From Taenia hydatigena (Eukaryota; Platyhelminthes; Cestoda; Cyclophyllidea; Taeniidae), in contig JADWOT020000002.1 in NCBI GenBank assembly GCA_036345935.2, forward strand, positions 16,857,585-16,921,584: 64,000 nt of DNA, written 5' to 3'. The position numbers and the translations under genes were made by a program. The notes under the pieces were generated by a model that did not search any database, was not told where the DNA came from, and saw nothing but the letters and a program-made list of their open reading frames with translations. The first letter of the stretch is position 1. Each line of letters starts with the position of its first letter. Positions 24,501 through 36,769 of the stretch are shown one piece after another.

Positions 24501-25289
24501 TGAAGGATTTAGCTTGGTGGATGGAATGTGGATTTCTTTTTAACAGAATGCTTCAAGAGGCTAAGCACAAATTTTTCCTTTACGCCTTTTACGTGGGATA
24601 CCAGATGTAATAATAGCGACATGAGACATGAAAAGGAAAGTGACAGAAGGGGAGGAAGAGGAGGGGTTGGTATCACAACTTACCCCTAATTTTTATTATA
24701 TCTAGCTGGTTTGGTCCTCTGACGTCTCCAGAACGGCGGGGTGGAAGGTTGGAGCCGACGAAAAAACGAGAACGGAGACGACGGAAATGAAGAACATAAA
24801 GAAGACCGAAAGCAAGTAGAAAACGAATTAAGACGGAGGCACTGATGAAAAACTGAATAGCAGGAACGATGCATTGGAGCCAAACGAATAGGAGCAGGCG
24901 AAAGAGCGCGCAGTAGAGCATTCTCGAGCGTTGGGTATGCGAGTATGATTAACCTCTTTGAAGCTGGCACGTGTAAATCGATTACTTGCACGTGTCGCGT
25001 AGTGGCTGCCTCCCAATGCCGCCGACTGATGTGGGCTTCGCACATCATTCCTTGTTGGTGGTGCTTTCGCAAGGGCAAGCATTACCTGTCTTTGTGATTT
25101 TCCACCCTAAGCCATTTTCCTGCATAATTGTGCACGCAGAGGGGACAATGCAAATGTGCTTCGATTAAAATGCGTCGTCCTATCCAGGTTGCCTATCCTC
25201 AACCTCTTTTTCCCATGCTTTCCTTTGAGCTGGTTACCTCTTGTGAATTCAAACTCTTCTCTGCTCCACATCAAAGTGCCCACCTCAAT
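21514..25289 (-). CDS. Multi-exon gene of unknown function with micro-exons
   Basis: Minus-strand exons, 5' to 3': 25,289-25,238; 25,119-25,086; 24,718-24,684; 24,488-24,477 (12 bases); 24,304-24,158; 23,710-23,594; 23,430-23,308; 23,102-23,037; 22,938-22,906 (33); 22,752-22,720 (33); 22,676-22,597; 22,447-22,244. Every intron begins GT and ends AG, most acceptors have a pyrimidine tract, and donors are mostly GTAAG or GTGAG. All phases agree, giving 312 codons without a stop. Words include WSREEFEFTRGKWLRVENHK, KWLAEHADYFTSSDELHVPL, IGSDGVLGMEGWEPTCRLLL and AAFKPVLLDDQIDSSILDE. Two weaker exons follow: 22,061-21,968 (donor GTTTGT) and 21,754-21,514. Six consecutive exons from 24,488, except none broken, are multiples of three with phase-1 borders. 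The start and end are not found. The family is not recognised. Confidence 0.6.
24028..24049. repeat. (CTG)n microsatellite in an intron
   Basis: Seven CTG triplets. In the gene model on the minus strand they lie in the intron between the exons ending at 24,158 and starting at 23,710. Confidence 0.9.
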
Positions 25290-25592
25290 CTGAATGAAGG
25301 AAAAGAGCAACGGACGATGAAATTAGGCCAAGGATAGGATGATGATGAAGCGATGGTGAATGGAAGAGGCATAATTATCAATAAACCAATTCAACTCTCT
25401 TGCAGTTCTTTTGTCGGTATGCTCTAATGTGTTTGCAGGATTGCCTCAATAAAGTACGTTGGTGGAGGCGCAATATGAGTGCTATCTCAAAAGACGTCTA
25501 CAGTGGCAGCGTTGATGACGCTGTCGGTGATATCGCCATAAACTGGCCATCTAGACTAACGCCGACGTGCGTTGGACTGACAGGTCCACTAC

Positions 25593-25637
25593 CTTGCCAG
25601 TTGGAAAGCATTCTTCACTTGAATTGGATATGGACTG
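25593..25637 (-). CDS. Possible upstream exon of the micro-exon gene
   Basis: A 45-base open piece, SISNSSEECFPTGK preceded by Q, ends at a donor GTAGTGG in phase 0, which is what the exon starting at 25,289 needs. The acceptor before it (catcaatatgtag) is poor in pyrimidines. The opposite strand has a competing open frame here. Low confidence. Confidence 0.25.
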
Positions 25638-25649
25638 CTACATATTGAT

Positions 25650-26160
25650 GTGGCAATAAATGTCACGCTCTGCCTTCTTATCAAATGGTCCTCCTCATGT
25701 CGTGACTTGGATTTGTTAATGTTATACCTTACAACTGCGATCTCTTAGGCAAACATAGCCGAACGAATGCCGGATTTGCCTATTGCGCAAATCTAGCATA
25801 ATGATCAACGATAGCCCTCTCGGCTATATTCGCCTACAATGTCAGCCGATTTCCTCTGCGGACATGAAAGGATCCTGGGTGGAGTTGACCTATAAATAGT
25901 GGTATTGGTTTTCAAAATGGCCTGGCTCTCATGCACAATAAGCTGAATGGGTACGAAATCGTTTCGCAACAAAACACCGTCGATGAGTCACGACACTCGT
26001 ACACCGACCTGTAATAATATCGCATCCGACGGCGATACATTACGAAAATTAGCACATTTTTACAACAATCAACAGCCCTACATAACATAATCTTGAGTAA
26101 ATGCTAAAATCATTTTCAACTCACCCGTCCGTGAGATTATTAGCAGTCCAACTCGTCGTG
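25650..26160. other. Unique stretch before repeat copy 3
   Basis: No coding frame, RNA gene or repeat was seen. The left limit of repeat copy 3 (26,163) is only where its match to copy 1 begins, so part of this stretch could still be the same repeat. Confidence 0.35.
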
Positions 26161-28518
26161 GGTCGAATGGATCAGTGAATGGACAGACCGATTGACTAGG
26201 TAGACAACAAATACGCAACGAATGCACAGCAGGTGGTCTTAGCGATTGTATTGATCCAACAACCATCGACTAACCACCGAAGGCGGATGAGTCAGCAACG
26301 AGGCGTCTGCTGAGAAGAGCACAGGCCACTCACGCATTCGGTGGTGGCTTCAACAAGCCTTCGCGTAGAGCCTGTCAACGAAATGGGTGGTGGAAATATG
26401 GAGGCAAGAAAAGGACAAGCAACAGCAGCACTCTCCACTGATAGGTCATTACAATTTATAGACAAATATGTCTTTCACTTTTTCCTGGCAACCGCTTTTG
26501 ACTCTCATTCACCCTTCTTGCAGCCCACGACGTGAGTCGGCGATTCTGCACGGCGAGGAGGTTTCCGCGATGAAATACGTGCTATTACGTCAATAGTAGC
26601 AGAACGCGAACAAGTGAATGGGGAGAGACTTCCTTTCATTTCAGCTTTTGAACTCACTGACGGCACTGAATGCTTGCACTTATTAGTTCGATGGCGCCTG
26701 AGGCTCCTCGCACTCGAATGGTGATGGTGACATGACAAAGACTTTCCTCGATAGGCTATTTTCTACCAGAGCCCTTATTCTCCTTACTGATTATGTCTGA
26801 TCTGGTGTCAGCCTAGTACGATGTCTATGCGGGTACCCCTGTGCAAATTGAGATTGGATTATAAGCATCCCTCTTTGAACCTCAAAGGCGAGTGCAATCT
26901 CATAATGCATTTTAAGTGGACTTCAGTGCATATCATGCGAGAGGACAGCGCCGAAGATGGGAGAGGATTTGCAAGAAAAATTCTGCTTATTTAAATATAC
27001 TTGCACTGGGGTCAAAACCTTCCAGCACCACCTGTTTGATTACAAACCACGAGCGATAATAAAGGCCTGCCATTCATCTCTCCTGATCGTTCTCCTTGTA
27101 AACACTGTTTTGAAGCACCCAAGTGATTTTTTTTGCGAGCATCCTTACAAGCGATTCCCTTACATGACATTCAATGCGTAGACATGGAGTCTTTTGCATC
27201 AAAGACGCATCAACTTAGTCCTTCCTCCCTCCTACTGCTTTTACGCTGTCTCATGAATTCGCGGTTTGTGATTGGTGGACAAATGTGACATGACTGTCCT
27301 CTTCATCAGATGACAATGCCACGGCTCATAAGGGTGGCATTGGACACAGCCCAGCTTGAATCTACTCTTCTACTGACTAAGGATAGAACATAGATTATAG
27401 TCACGTTGATCATAAGTCAAAGCGCTTTTATCAGCATCGTAGGTGCCATACTGGTAGGCTACGGAGGGACCGCTTGATTGGCTAGCTTTTTGTCCTTGAG
27501 GTGAGGGTGAGAGCTTTCATTGGATTTGTCAGAGGATAGTGTCGCCTTAATAAGAGCTCTTACTCACTTCCATCTTGTCTGTGGAACTCCACCAAATAAA
27601 GGAAAATATCACACAAGGAGATGTAAACGTGAGAAGCGAGTATTCAACTCTTGCATCAACAAGATTTGCCAGTGTCTACCTGACCCACATTCAGCCTCGC
27701 AGCAATGGAATCACCGATTCTTCGTCACATGCTAGGCGAATTCGATGGAAAAGTTCTTGCCTCAAAGCAATTAACAATGAGCAGCGCAATTAGAGTTAGG
27801 AGGCATAAGACTTGCGCACACATTTTGAGTTATATCCACTTCTCCGATCTTACGCATTATGTACAAATTGATGGAGAAGTGGTCGTGCGAGGGCAGCCGA
27901 TGAGCCTGTCGTCATCACCGAAGCTGCTCATTCCGAAGTTCATCCAATGCGTCTCAACAGATGCGATGCCTGTTACAGCTAACCCCATCTCGAGCTGTAG
28001 TGACTGTGCTTCTTCCAGCCCAATGTTATGCAATGCACATCCACGTTCGACCTTAATTGGATAAATTCACACAGTTGACAGTCAACCAATTTTTTTAAAG
28101 TCCGCAACTCAAAGCAGTAATATTTTGTGTCTTTTAAGCATTCGAACTCGTCTGCCAGCAGATGCGCCACAGAATCCTTGGTCTTGGCTACTTACAAACT
28201 CATCAGTAGCAGAGCGACTAAGTGGACGTGAAAAGTGATGCATTGTAAAGCACAACAAAACTGGTGGAAGGAGGTAAGATAAGTGTGTGAATCCGGAACA
28301 GTAGTAAAGGTAAGTATCGTCAGCAATGAACGCAGCCAAAGAAAATCTAATTGAGTGCCAGATTCCAATGACAAACAGAACCGCAAATGCCAGGATCGGA
28401 ACCATCAACCTTCACAACAAACGCATAAGTTCTCAACCGTCCTCTCCTTCACCCATAAACTCTGCGAATCCCCAATGGGCCACAAGTACTGAGTTCAGCT
28501 ACGCACTACAAAGCTGGA

Positions 28519-28541
28519 ACACACACACACACACACACACA
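28519..28541. repeat. (AC)n microsatellite
   Basis: Eleven AC dinucleotides, placed exactly where repeat copy 3 stops matching copy 1 at the end of block A2. Confidence 0.95.
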
Positions 28542-29896
28542 GATCCGTCAGTGCCTCCATCAAGGTGTCCATCTAACTGCAACCACAGCGCTATAAACAG
28601 CTGTAAGTTGAGATGGTTGCTAATGGCCACAGGACGAGAGAAAGGCATACCTGGATTTTACCTGTTCCTGATACCAAGATGAACTGAAGTGTTGGTGTGT
28701 GCAGCCGCGGTTTGATGAGGGAGATGGGGAGACTAAGTTTCACTTCTCACCATAATGGGGATCAGTGTTCTTCTAGAAAAGCAAACGATCAAAAGAGGTC
28801 AGTAAAACACTTTGACAAAAATGAAGGCGTGAGAGAGACAAAGACGATGTGAGTTGAGACAGTCACTGGATATAGAACAATCAACGGGCTGAAACAATCC
28901 AAACTGTGCGTTCCACACAATCCAACCTCTCCTTCCGTCTCTACAGACGCAGTACAGTCCGAGCACAAACTGGTGAAGAGCTCACGCAACTATACTCCCA
29001 CATTCGTCAACTGCGGGTTCACTCCATCGACGCTGCAAGCAGTCCTTGCTCCAACAGGCCTATTGACTACCCCAGTGTGCGTGTCTGTGGGAAGCAAATA
29101 ATAAGACGAGGAGGTGGACGTTGTGGAAAGGACTTGCTTGACGATTCGCAGAATCCAGACATGGACAGTGACAGGTCCATTAACTCACTTCACGGATTTA
29201 GATTTAAACCTGACAGCCCGAGTTGTCATTCACAGTACCTCACACAAGAATTTCACACACAATGTTGAAGAACAAACTCATTGGGAGTACAGGAACTTAG
29301 TTGACTAGCATCGTCGAGAGCATCCATGGCATGAGTGTTAATGCTTAGTCGTCTTCAACTCTGTGTACCCATGACAGCGAAATCGAACTCTGCCACCAAT
29401 GTCTTTTGCAAGACCATAAATCTATTTCCAGACTAGTGTTTTGCACAGCACACTCAAAGGGAGTGTATTTTGGAGAGCAACGTGAAGGAAGTTTGCGTAG
29501 GAGAACTGAAAACGGCAGAACCAGATTCAGCAGGATTATAGCAACTTCCAGAGGAGAAAATGACACTCTCCCACCACCATCATTGCTCCACTCTACCAGT
29601 CCTTGCATTTTTCACCACAATCAGCTGTCTTCCCTTTTGTAACCTTTCGGCGGATCTAGGAATATCCCCCCTCCTCTCCTACTCTCTGTCACAATCCTCT
29701 TTAATCACCTTGTCTACTTTATTGAATCTGACATCGACTCTACAGCCTTCGTCAACCTTTCCTCTCAATCAAATGTCATTGATTTAGGCTCGGGACACTC
29801 GCAGACCTTCTCTTGTATGACCTTGCCTCTCCTACCACAGCCATCGTCAGCTGCCGCAGTGGTGAAACCTGCAGTGCCATTTATGCCCTCAAAAGG

Positions 29897-30156
29897 TACT
29901 CGAGCAATAACAGCCGTTCCAAAACCACCTTGGCGTCTATCAGTGATTTGATAAAAATCAGAAAGCATTTGCAGGTTCGCATCCACAACCACTATGGCCA
30001 CAAGACGAGGCTGAAATTAACAAACGGCTGACCCTCCAAGATGCAAAACACAGTTGATTGACTACTTTGCCACAGACCACAACATCACCTTAATAAATGT
30101 TTTTTAAATTGAAAATGAAGAAACATGGCAGCCTCGACAAACATAGCAACGATCAG
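29897..30156. mobile_element. 260-base insertion in block B of copy 3
   Basis: Copies 1 and 3 match up to ctcaaaagg and again from gcactatagagtgaccac. The bases between occur only in copy 3. The insert ends with an A-rich stretch (ttgaaaatgaagaaacatgg) and contains aataaatg, but no clear target duplication or terminal repeat is visible. A small non-autonomous element is possible, and a deletion in copy 1 is the alternative. Copy 2 cannot decide because it lacks the region. Confidence 0.35.
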
Positions 30157-31291
30157 GCACTATAGAGTGACCACTGATAGACAACGATGGCAATTGCTTT
30201 CTGAGAATACAATACACAAATCCTCCACAGTAGGCAAAAACTGGCCGATGTATGACAAGTTGTAGGCACATTGTGGCAAGCACAGGCTAGTCGTGAGCTT
30301 TCAACGCACAAAGTACAGAGGAATGTAGTGAGACTATATTGAGGCAAAGAGGTCAACACGGGAAGGCAATCGAACCGCTTTTCAATCTCTGTCAAGGTCA
30401 ACCCAACTTTAGACTGAATTTGACACAAACGATGGGTGAAAACAAACAGGATCCAAGGAGTGAAGAAAAGGTTGTACTTTATCAGTTTCGATCTCTGATT
30501 CAGTCACTTCAAGAAGAGTCCAATGCTGCTGCGTCACCACTTTCATCGCCATTTCGCGCGCATACGGGAAGAAGAGATTGCTACATGCACTGACCTTTCA
30601 CCCTCCCCTCCCCCCTGTAAAACGCCTTCATCTTTGCCTTGTCACCCAACTCAATCTCTCAAGTGGTGAGCACACATTAAACGTCCAGACGATTGCCCAC
30701 TGACTCTCCCAGATCTGCTCATTAGCTAGACGCGCGCTCAGTGTCTACAAATGGGACAAACTCATTGATAGCCACAAGACACCAGACAACTGCATCACAG
30801 TCGACTGGGTTAGTGATGCTTACGCACACCTAGAACAGATCAACCCCTTCCATTCTCAAACACTAACACCTCTACACTTCAACCACATGCCTCACCAATG
30901 GAGACGCTGTGCACGTAAGCGCGAAAGCAAACCTTAGGGCAATCTCAAAACACGCGACTAATCCAAGACCACTGCTCGCAAACTTAAAACTAGATTCACC
31001 AAACGACTTGATCAGAAGAATCGGTGCAACATTGAGCAGGTAAAACCAAATTGTTGAGTTGAATACAAAAGTAAGGAGTGAACGAAGAAAATAAACCGAT
31101 GAAGAACAAATGAAATATGGCTATGTAAACACGGAATACAAACTGATATGAAGTGGCTGCGTACTTTGCACCATGAATGGGCAAATAGGAAAGCAATAAA
31201 AGCCTACAAAGGTAGAGGACAGAAGACAACAGTCATTACTAGGAACTCAGCCACCCTCGCCTCCAATTCCGTGGCGATAACCCGTACTTGA

Positions 31292-31519
31292 TTAAGGCTC
31301 CGATCCCATTTCTGCCAGCCTCACTTCCTGTACCACCGAGGCGGCCCGAATTGCGGCAGTTGAGGCAACATGTTTGCGCCAGGCTGCATCCAGCCCCTCC
31401 GACTCCTAGCCGCGCGTGGTCTGCAGTGCTGCGCTCGACGACAACGCCAATTCTCCAAGTACCACAGATTCCACCATCACTGCTGCTCCGTCATCCTCCA
31501 CCGATGCATCTGTGTCTGC
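31292..31519 (-). pseudogene. Broken acidic frame in block B, copy 3
   Basis: This is the minus-strand counterpart of the copy 2 frame at 13,908-14,135. It reads DASVEDDGAAVMVESVV, one stop after QTTRG, then GLDAAWRKHVASTAAIRAAS and VVQEVRLAEMGSEP with a stop at 31,292. It shares the first internal stop with copy 2, so that break predates the duplication or was never inside an exon. Copy 1 has a shorter relative at about 4,684-4,930. Confidence 0.3.
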
Positions 31520-32513
31520 ACCCCGTCTGGTTCCTACGATGCAGAAAAGACACCTGCTTCAGTAGTGCACATTATAAGCCAGATCTTCTCTAATCTCCCC
31601 ACAATCTCGTGTATGTGCCTTCTCATAGACAAGTATTGCAGTAGTGAAGAATGGTCTTAAAATCGCCCTATAGGCGTAGCATTTCCCTTCCACCGATTGA
31701 CTGATCTTAAGAAGATTCTCTCAAACATCCCCACAGTTGCACCGAAATCCCATCGAGTAGACAGATCAAAGGCATCACCAACGTTCGGTCTTCGTAAGCG
31801 AACGATTCATTCTCAACAACTGCGTCTGCATTCCATCATAAATATGAACAAAGCATAGTCTTTTCGGGATAGAGTGGTGTGCACTCCACACCTGTAAGAG
31901 GACCGCTTAGGAGAAAACAGTGATGCAATTTTCCATCCCCAGCAATCCTAGCTTCTCTTCCACCCAGTCGCTCATTCAGAGAATCACCCTACACGGACGT
32001 GAAGAAGATGTGGGAGCAACAAATACATGGCTCATCAATCCTACCCTCTGGCATGTGAACGGCAGTCATGTGCACACTCTCCGCCACCACGACAGCCACT
32101 TCGATGTTGGCGTAGGGGTTGATTAACCAACTGTCGCATCGCTGCTCACACATCAGTCTCGCATGACATCAGCCAAAAGAGATGTGCCACATCCCAATCG
32201 CTTTCAACCAGAGGGTAGCAGTCATCAAAGCGGCAGCAGCAGACACCACCACATCCATACAACGTGCTCTAACAGGTCCCATCGAAAATCGTACGAACTC
32301 TTTCGATCATCCAATGCATCATCAAGCAGCCTACGACTTAGTAACAGCAAAAGCGCAGGTAATAAGCGAAGAAATATTGTCTCACTTTAATCACTCAAAC
32401 TCATTAGAGGCATTTCAAAACGAAAAAAGACAGTTTGCATAGGGGTGACAAGTTTTAGTAGCAAATTTCATGACAACCGCGGCACAAATCAAATGCCTAG
32501 ATTAGATTTGCCA

Positions 32514-32909
32514 TCAATACATGGTGTAGGAAGATAAACTTACACCCCGGACAACGCAAGTCTCAAACTCCCTTTTCTTCCCTCCTGCAAGGCATCGACG
32601 AACAGCAAGAACCACGTGTTTGTCAGGTTCCGCCAGTTCCAGAGCCCGTGCAACGAAGTCCATAACCTCACGGACAGGCAACGAGGAAGCAGCGATACTA
32701 GCAGAACCATCAGCTGTAGTGATTTCATTTTCAGGTGCAGCAACAAGTGACCACTCATTAATAGTGGCATGAATCCGCGCCACTTCAAACAAAAAGAGTG
32801 CGCAGAAGTAGGCAGTTAGCGGGTAAGAGTTACCACTGCAGCGAGGAATTTGATGGACTAGACACACAGCAAGAGAGACGACGTCAATAGACACACTGGT
32901 CGTTAACAT
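32514..32909 (-). pseudogene. Conserved B-block frame, copy 3 (131 codons)
   Basis: This minus-strand frame begins with the methionine at 32,909, directly after an in-frame stop. It has VSLAVCLVHQIPRCSGNSYP, ARIHATINEWSLVAAPENEI and LPVREVMDFVARALELAEPD. It continues in frame past the point where copy 2 is stopped. A strong splice-donor-like GTAAGTTT lies at about 32,546, so the frame could be an exon. The protein family is unknown to me. Confidence 0.35.
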
Positions 32910-35900
32910 TTATAATCCGTCTGCGCAGATGGTTAGTGCGGTACAGGCGAGGATGACTGAGCTGGCGAGGAGATCGTCAGCGATCTCCAGGTTCGTGGTC
33001 GCGGCAACGGCGCTGCAGCAAGAGGATGAAGGTGGCTGAGGGGTGTAGGTTCAACAATTGGCTGCTGATCACTGCCTTTGCCGTACCGCATTCCTTGTCT
33101 GTAAGAAAAGCAGGGTCATGGTGGAGTGGAAGTGAATGGCTAATGGAGTACGGAGCCGTTATGTGAAGAAAGCAACCTTCATGCTTAACTACTAGAATTA
33201 CTAATCATTCACATTGTTGAATTGGCTGATGCGATAGAGGCCGAATCAAGGCACAAGAAGCTACATTCTACAACCGTTGCATCATTTGCCGATTTCTCCC
33301 ATCAGATTTGCCCATACTTGTAGCATGAAAAACCAAAGTTAAGATTTCCTCGTCTCAACTTTATGGCTTTCAAAAACATTTGTTGTAGGACCTCAAACGC
33401 TACTTTAGAATCGTCTCAAATACTTCGACAGGTTACTTCATGCACACAAATGAGACGCGAGACCAACAAGAAAGTCCGAACCCTCACCCTTTGTCTTAAT
33501 TTGATAAGAACTTGCACCCACCAAAGCAAGCAATCTTAACCATACTGCGACAAGTCACCTACACCAAGAAGAATATTGTCGATACTAGAATTCGATTAAA
33601 GCAGACAAAAGAATTCGAGCATTCCACCACAGGCAATACAGAAACTATGAATGCAGCAAGCCGAAAATCCCTTACCACACTTTCACACCAATCTAAACTC
33701 CTGGACATATACAAAGTAAACAAATAAAACACGCTTTGTTATGGATACCCACAAATCCACTTACTTTAAAGCAAAGTGAAAGCCACGAACACCAACCACA
33801 ATCTTAGCAAATCCCATGTTTTCATGTATACCGCCGGGTATATGCAAAGGCTATTCGCTATGCAAAAAGCAAACTTTGGTAATAGGTATTGCTATCAACC
33901 TTAAGATTACAGCTAATCAAAATTTCGGGTAGAATTACATTGGCTTGAAAAAAATGCTGGTTGTACTCAAACATATTTCAGCAGCAGCCATTATTAGCGT
34001 TAATTGCTCGTTTCTTCACCTAAGTTTATTTAGCTGTTGATGAAAACAAATTCTGTGTTACAACAGGACTCAGAGAGCGAATGAAGAAAGTCAGCTAATT
34101 CATCCATTGATAGGGTTACGAAAATGTACGCAGGATTAACTGTGCTAGTGATTATACGATAGTGCGCCAAAGTGCTGTTAATGATTGCTCGAATACAACA
34201 ATGACTTGGGATAAATTATGTTCACGAGGGCTGCCACTATTTGCGTAAATATGCCACTTGTGTTCGAATGCACTGCTAAATTCGACATTATCACGGCTCG
34301 GCGTACGAGTGTTTCGTGGTTGGTTTATGTCGCTTTGCAGGGAACCATTTTTTTATTGGTCTAATTTGTCGTGTGGGTTGGTCAGGTACTTCGGTGACTG
34401 ATATTACTAATTGCATTGAATGGTTTGTTATTCTTATCGCGCCGACTTTTTGTTAGTTATTAGTGGAGCTGGATTTGTGGAAGAAGTTGAGGGTCCACTA
34501 GGTTGTTGCATTATTTTCAGTCGTTTTAGGAAGCATTTATTTATATGCATGTACTCACTTATTCGGTTCTGTACGCGCCTATTCGCCAAGTTAATCGCGA
34601 AGGAAATTGAGGCAAATTTTTATGCTGCAAAGTGGTTTAGGCGGTTAATTAAGATTATTGTGATGGTGTCTTGAATAGGGTGTTTCTTACTAACAGTAAA
34701 TTTTGGCAAATGTAGCATAATTTGTTGAATGTAGTTGGAGATGTATCTATCATTTCGCTTTTCTCCTTGCTATGGACATTGGAGACCCTGGAGCCGACAG
34801 AAGTTTGCTTCCCTCGGTGAAGCGTTTGTCACAACTGCGGAGGCACTATCGACTAACACTAAATATGGCTCTCGCCTTTGCCATTACTTCGAACGTTGCC
34901 CAGGTGAGAATGAATCTCAATATACGAATTGTCATCATTCCCTTTTATGCGTTAATGTTTTAATGTACGCGTTTTTGATCAGTATTTTGCTTTTGCCCTA
35001 GATCGTTAAGTCTTTTTATAATTGGTGCATAGCAAAAGGTGAAGTGCGCTTGTTTAGCACTTCGCATTGGAATTACTCATTAAGATCTACATCACTGGTT
35101 GAAACCTGAGTCCCTAGTTATATTGGCACTTTCTTAATACAGCGCATTTGCACGATATAAGTATCCACTTGGTCGTGGGTTCAGCTTCGACATGACTTGG
35201 TGTCCGGTTCTGAGCCAGGCACAAAGGACTGGGTCTAGGAGAAATGAAATTGTTTCTCCGAAAGGCTGTAGCAGACATTCGTGCATTGGGATTAAGCAGC
35301 TTTAAATTCTTAGTCGCACTTTTAGTTAGATTAGTGTTAACGGGCATTGGCAGGGTAGTTTGAAACGAGCTGTAGGCAATGCACTTGTAAAACCGGAACT
35401 TATCTTATTGAATGCCAAGCCATGCGTGGCAAGTTGGTAAACACAAAGTGATTGAACAGATGTGCATAGATGTGGTGCTTTCATTTCTTTATCACAGATT
35501 GTTAGAGGCTGCAATGGGGGTGGAATATCTACTGACCCATTGCTCTTGGCTCCTACAAATTTGGCGTAATTGGACAGGTATTGGCAAGGTAGGGTGTGGT
35601 AGAGAATCGGGGGCGTATGCTGTGGGAAGTGAGCAGACACGAGGAAGGGAACAGGCTGAATATGCGACGCGAAGAAGAATGAAGAACCAGCTGGTACGAT
35701 GTTTAGCAGTCAGATAAAATATTGAGTAGATTTAGTACAACTTTTTGCCACCTACTATGTGCAGCTTATCCCGTGTTTAATTCCATATTGTTGAAATTGG
35801 ATTTTTTGGTTATTTGTTTGCTGATTTTGTATGGATCTGTGAGGAGCATAGTGCCAAAGTAACGCAAAAAGTTGAGTCAATATTTGCTCGTGGTGCAGGT

Positions 35901-36502
35901 GGTGGTGGTGGGTGGGTGCGTCAGTAGATTTCGGTGTCATCGGTTGACGGAGGTCGCTGGTAGATTGCACCTTGCACAGTATCGAGCGGACGTGGGAAGT
36001 CTGTCACGACGAATAGTTGTTGGTGCCTGCCTGTTTCAACGGAAAGGTGGATCGCCACCTCCACTGCCCAGATTTTTTGGTGGTTGCATGTGGATGGCAT
36101 TGTGGCATGCAAGACGTATGAGAAGGTGGAGGGGAGGATGAGGGGATGTGTTGGGTTTATCAGTGTGCACTGTGATGTGATTGCATGGAGGTGGAGCAGT
36201 GGATGTTTGTTATTTACCGTTTGGGAGTTGATGACGAGGAGTCTATGGTGGGTGTGAGGCAGGACGTTAGGGTTGCCGCATGCATGAGATGCAGGTGGCG
36301 ACTGGATATGTCAGTGGGTTCTTTACGAGTAGCAGTTTTTATAATGTTGACTGTCGGGTGTAGTGTGGGCTCACGATTGTTCCATAGCGGAAGTGTGAGT
36401 GTTTTGCGGACAGTCAGCGTTGGAGTCGAAGTTGTCTAGGGTGGTTCGTGGCTGCTGTTGATGTGATTGCGCTTGTGACGCGATGGGAGATCGGCGTGTG
36501 GG

Positions 36503-36754
36503 GTGGCGATTTGCACTGAGGTGAATTGCAAGCGCATGTATTCCTGCCCACTGGCCATAGGGAGTGAGACGAAGCCCGTCTACATTGACTACGCTACTGG
36601 TGGTCATTCTTCTATGGCCCTTGAGTGCAGATGCTCTGCCACTGTGTTGGGACGCGTAGACGAGATGTCACTCAATAGCGCATTGACTTGTTTCGACAGC
36701 ATCGCTTGGTGTAATAATCTACCTTGCATGTTTTGCAATGCCTTTTTTAATTAG
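36503..36754 (+). pseudogene. Cysteine-rich C-block frame, copy 3 (83 codons)
   Basis: The frame reads AICTEVNCKRMYSCPLAIGS, then IDYATGGHSSMALECRCSAT, and ends NLPCMFCNAFFN before a stop eight bases before the block ends. It has nine cysteines. The inverted copy 2 keeps the same frame open with most cysteines in place. Many of the base differences between the copies fall at third codon positions. Nothing identifies the family. A small secreted protein or an exon is possible, and so is chance in a young repeat. Confidence 0.35.
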
Positions 36755-36769
36755 GGTGCTGTTGGCTTT

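Larger units (their letters stand above)
26163..36762 (+). repeat. Composite large repeat, copy 3 (A1-A2-B-D-C)
   Basis: This is the most complete copy. A1 is 26,163-27,705, A2 27,706-28,510, B about 29,620-33,178, and D plus C 33,178-36,762. It lacks the A2 part equivalent to copy 1 bases 1,890-2,310. It also carries a unique kilobase (28,520-29,610, beginning with an AC microsatellite) and a 260-base insertion at 29,897-30,156. D follows B directly at 33,178. All frames in it are short. The sense of the whole is a decayed multi-block repeat. Confidence 0.85.

Noticed and set aside
21514..25289. Identification of the micro-exon gene as SCAP or another membrane and WD-repeat protein
   Set aside because: An upstream hydrophobic frame at 24,921-24,730 and a VPLVL word suggested it, but that hydrophobic frame is a pyrimidine-rich intron end in the phase-consistent model, and the rest does not align.
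25400..25660. Plus-strand terminal exon with an AATAAA signal 10 bases after its stop
   Set aside because: The frame follows a fair acceptor, but no upstream plus-strand exon fits, and the minus strand has a consistent gene right next to it. The AATAAA is common by chance in this base composition.
35921..36112. Retroelement RNase H or integrase in block C (words such as VVTDFPRPLDTVQGAIYQ)
   Set aside because: None of the catalytic motifs (TDAS, DD35E, zinc knuckle) is present and the frame is short.
1..36762. LTR, terminal inverted repeat or Maverick-type element ends for the composite repeat
   Set aside because: No direct or inverted terminal repeats, integrase, polymerase or reverse transcriptase motifs were found at or between the block limits.
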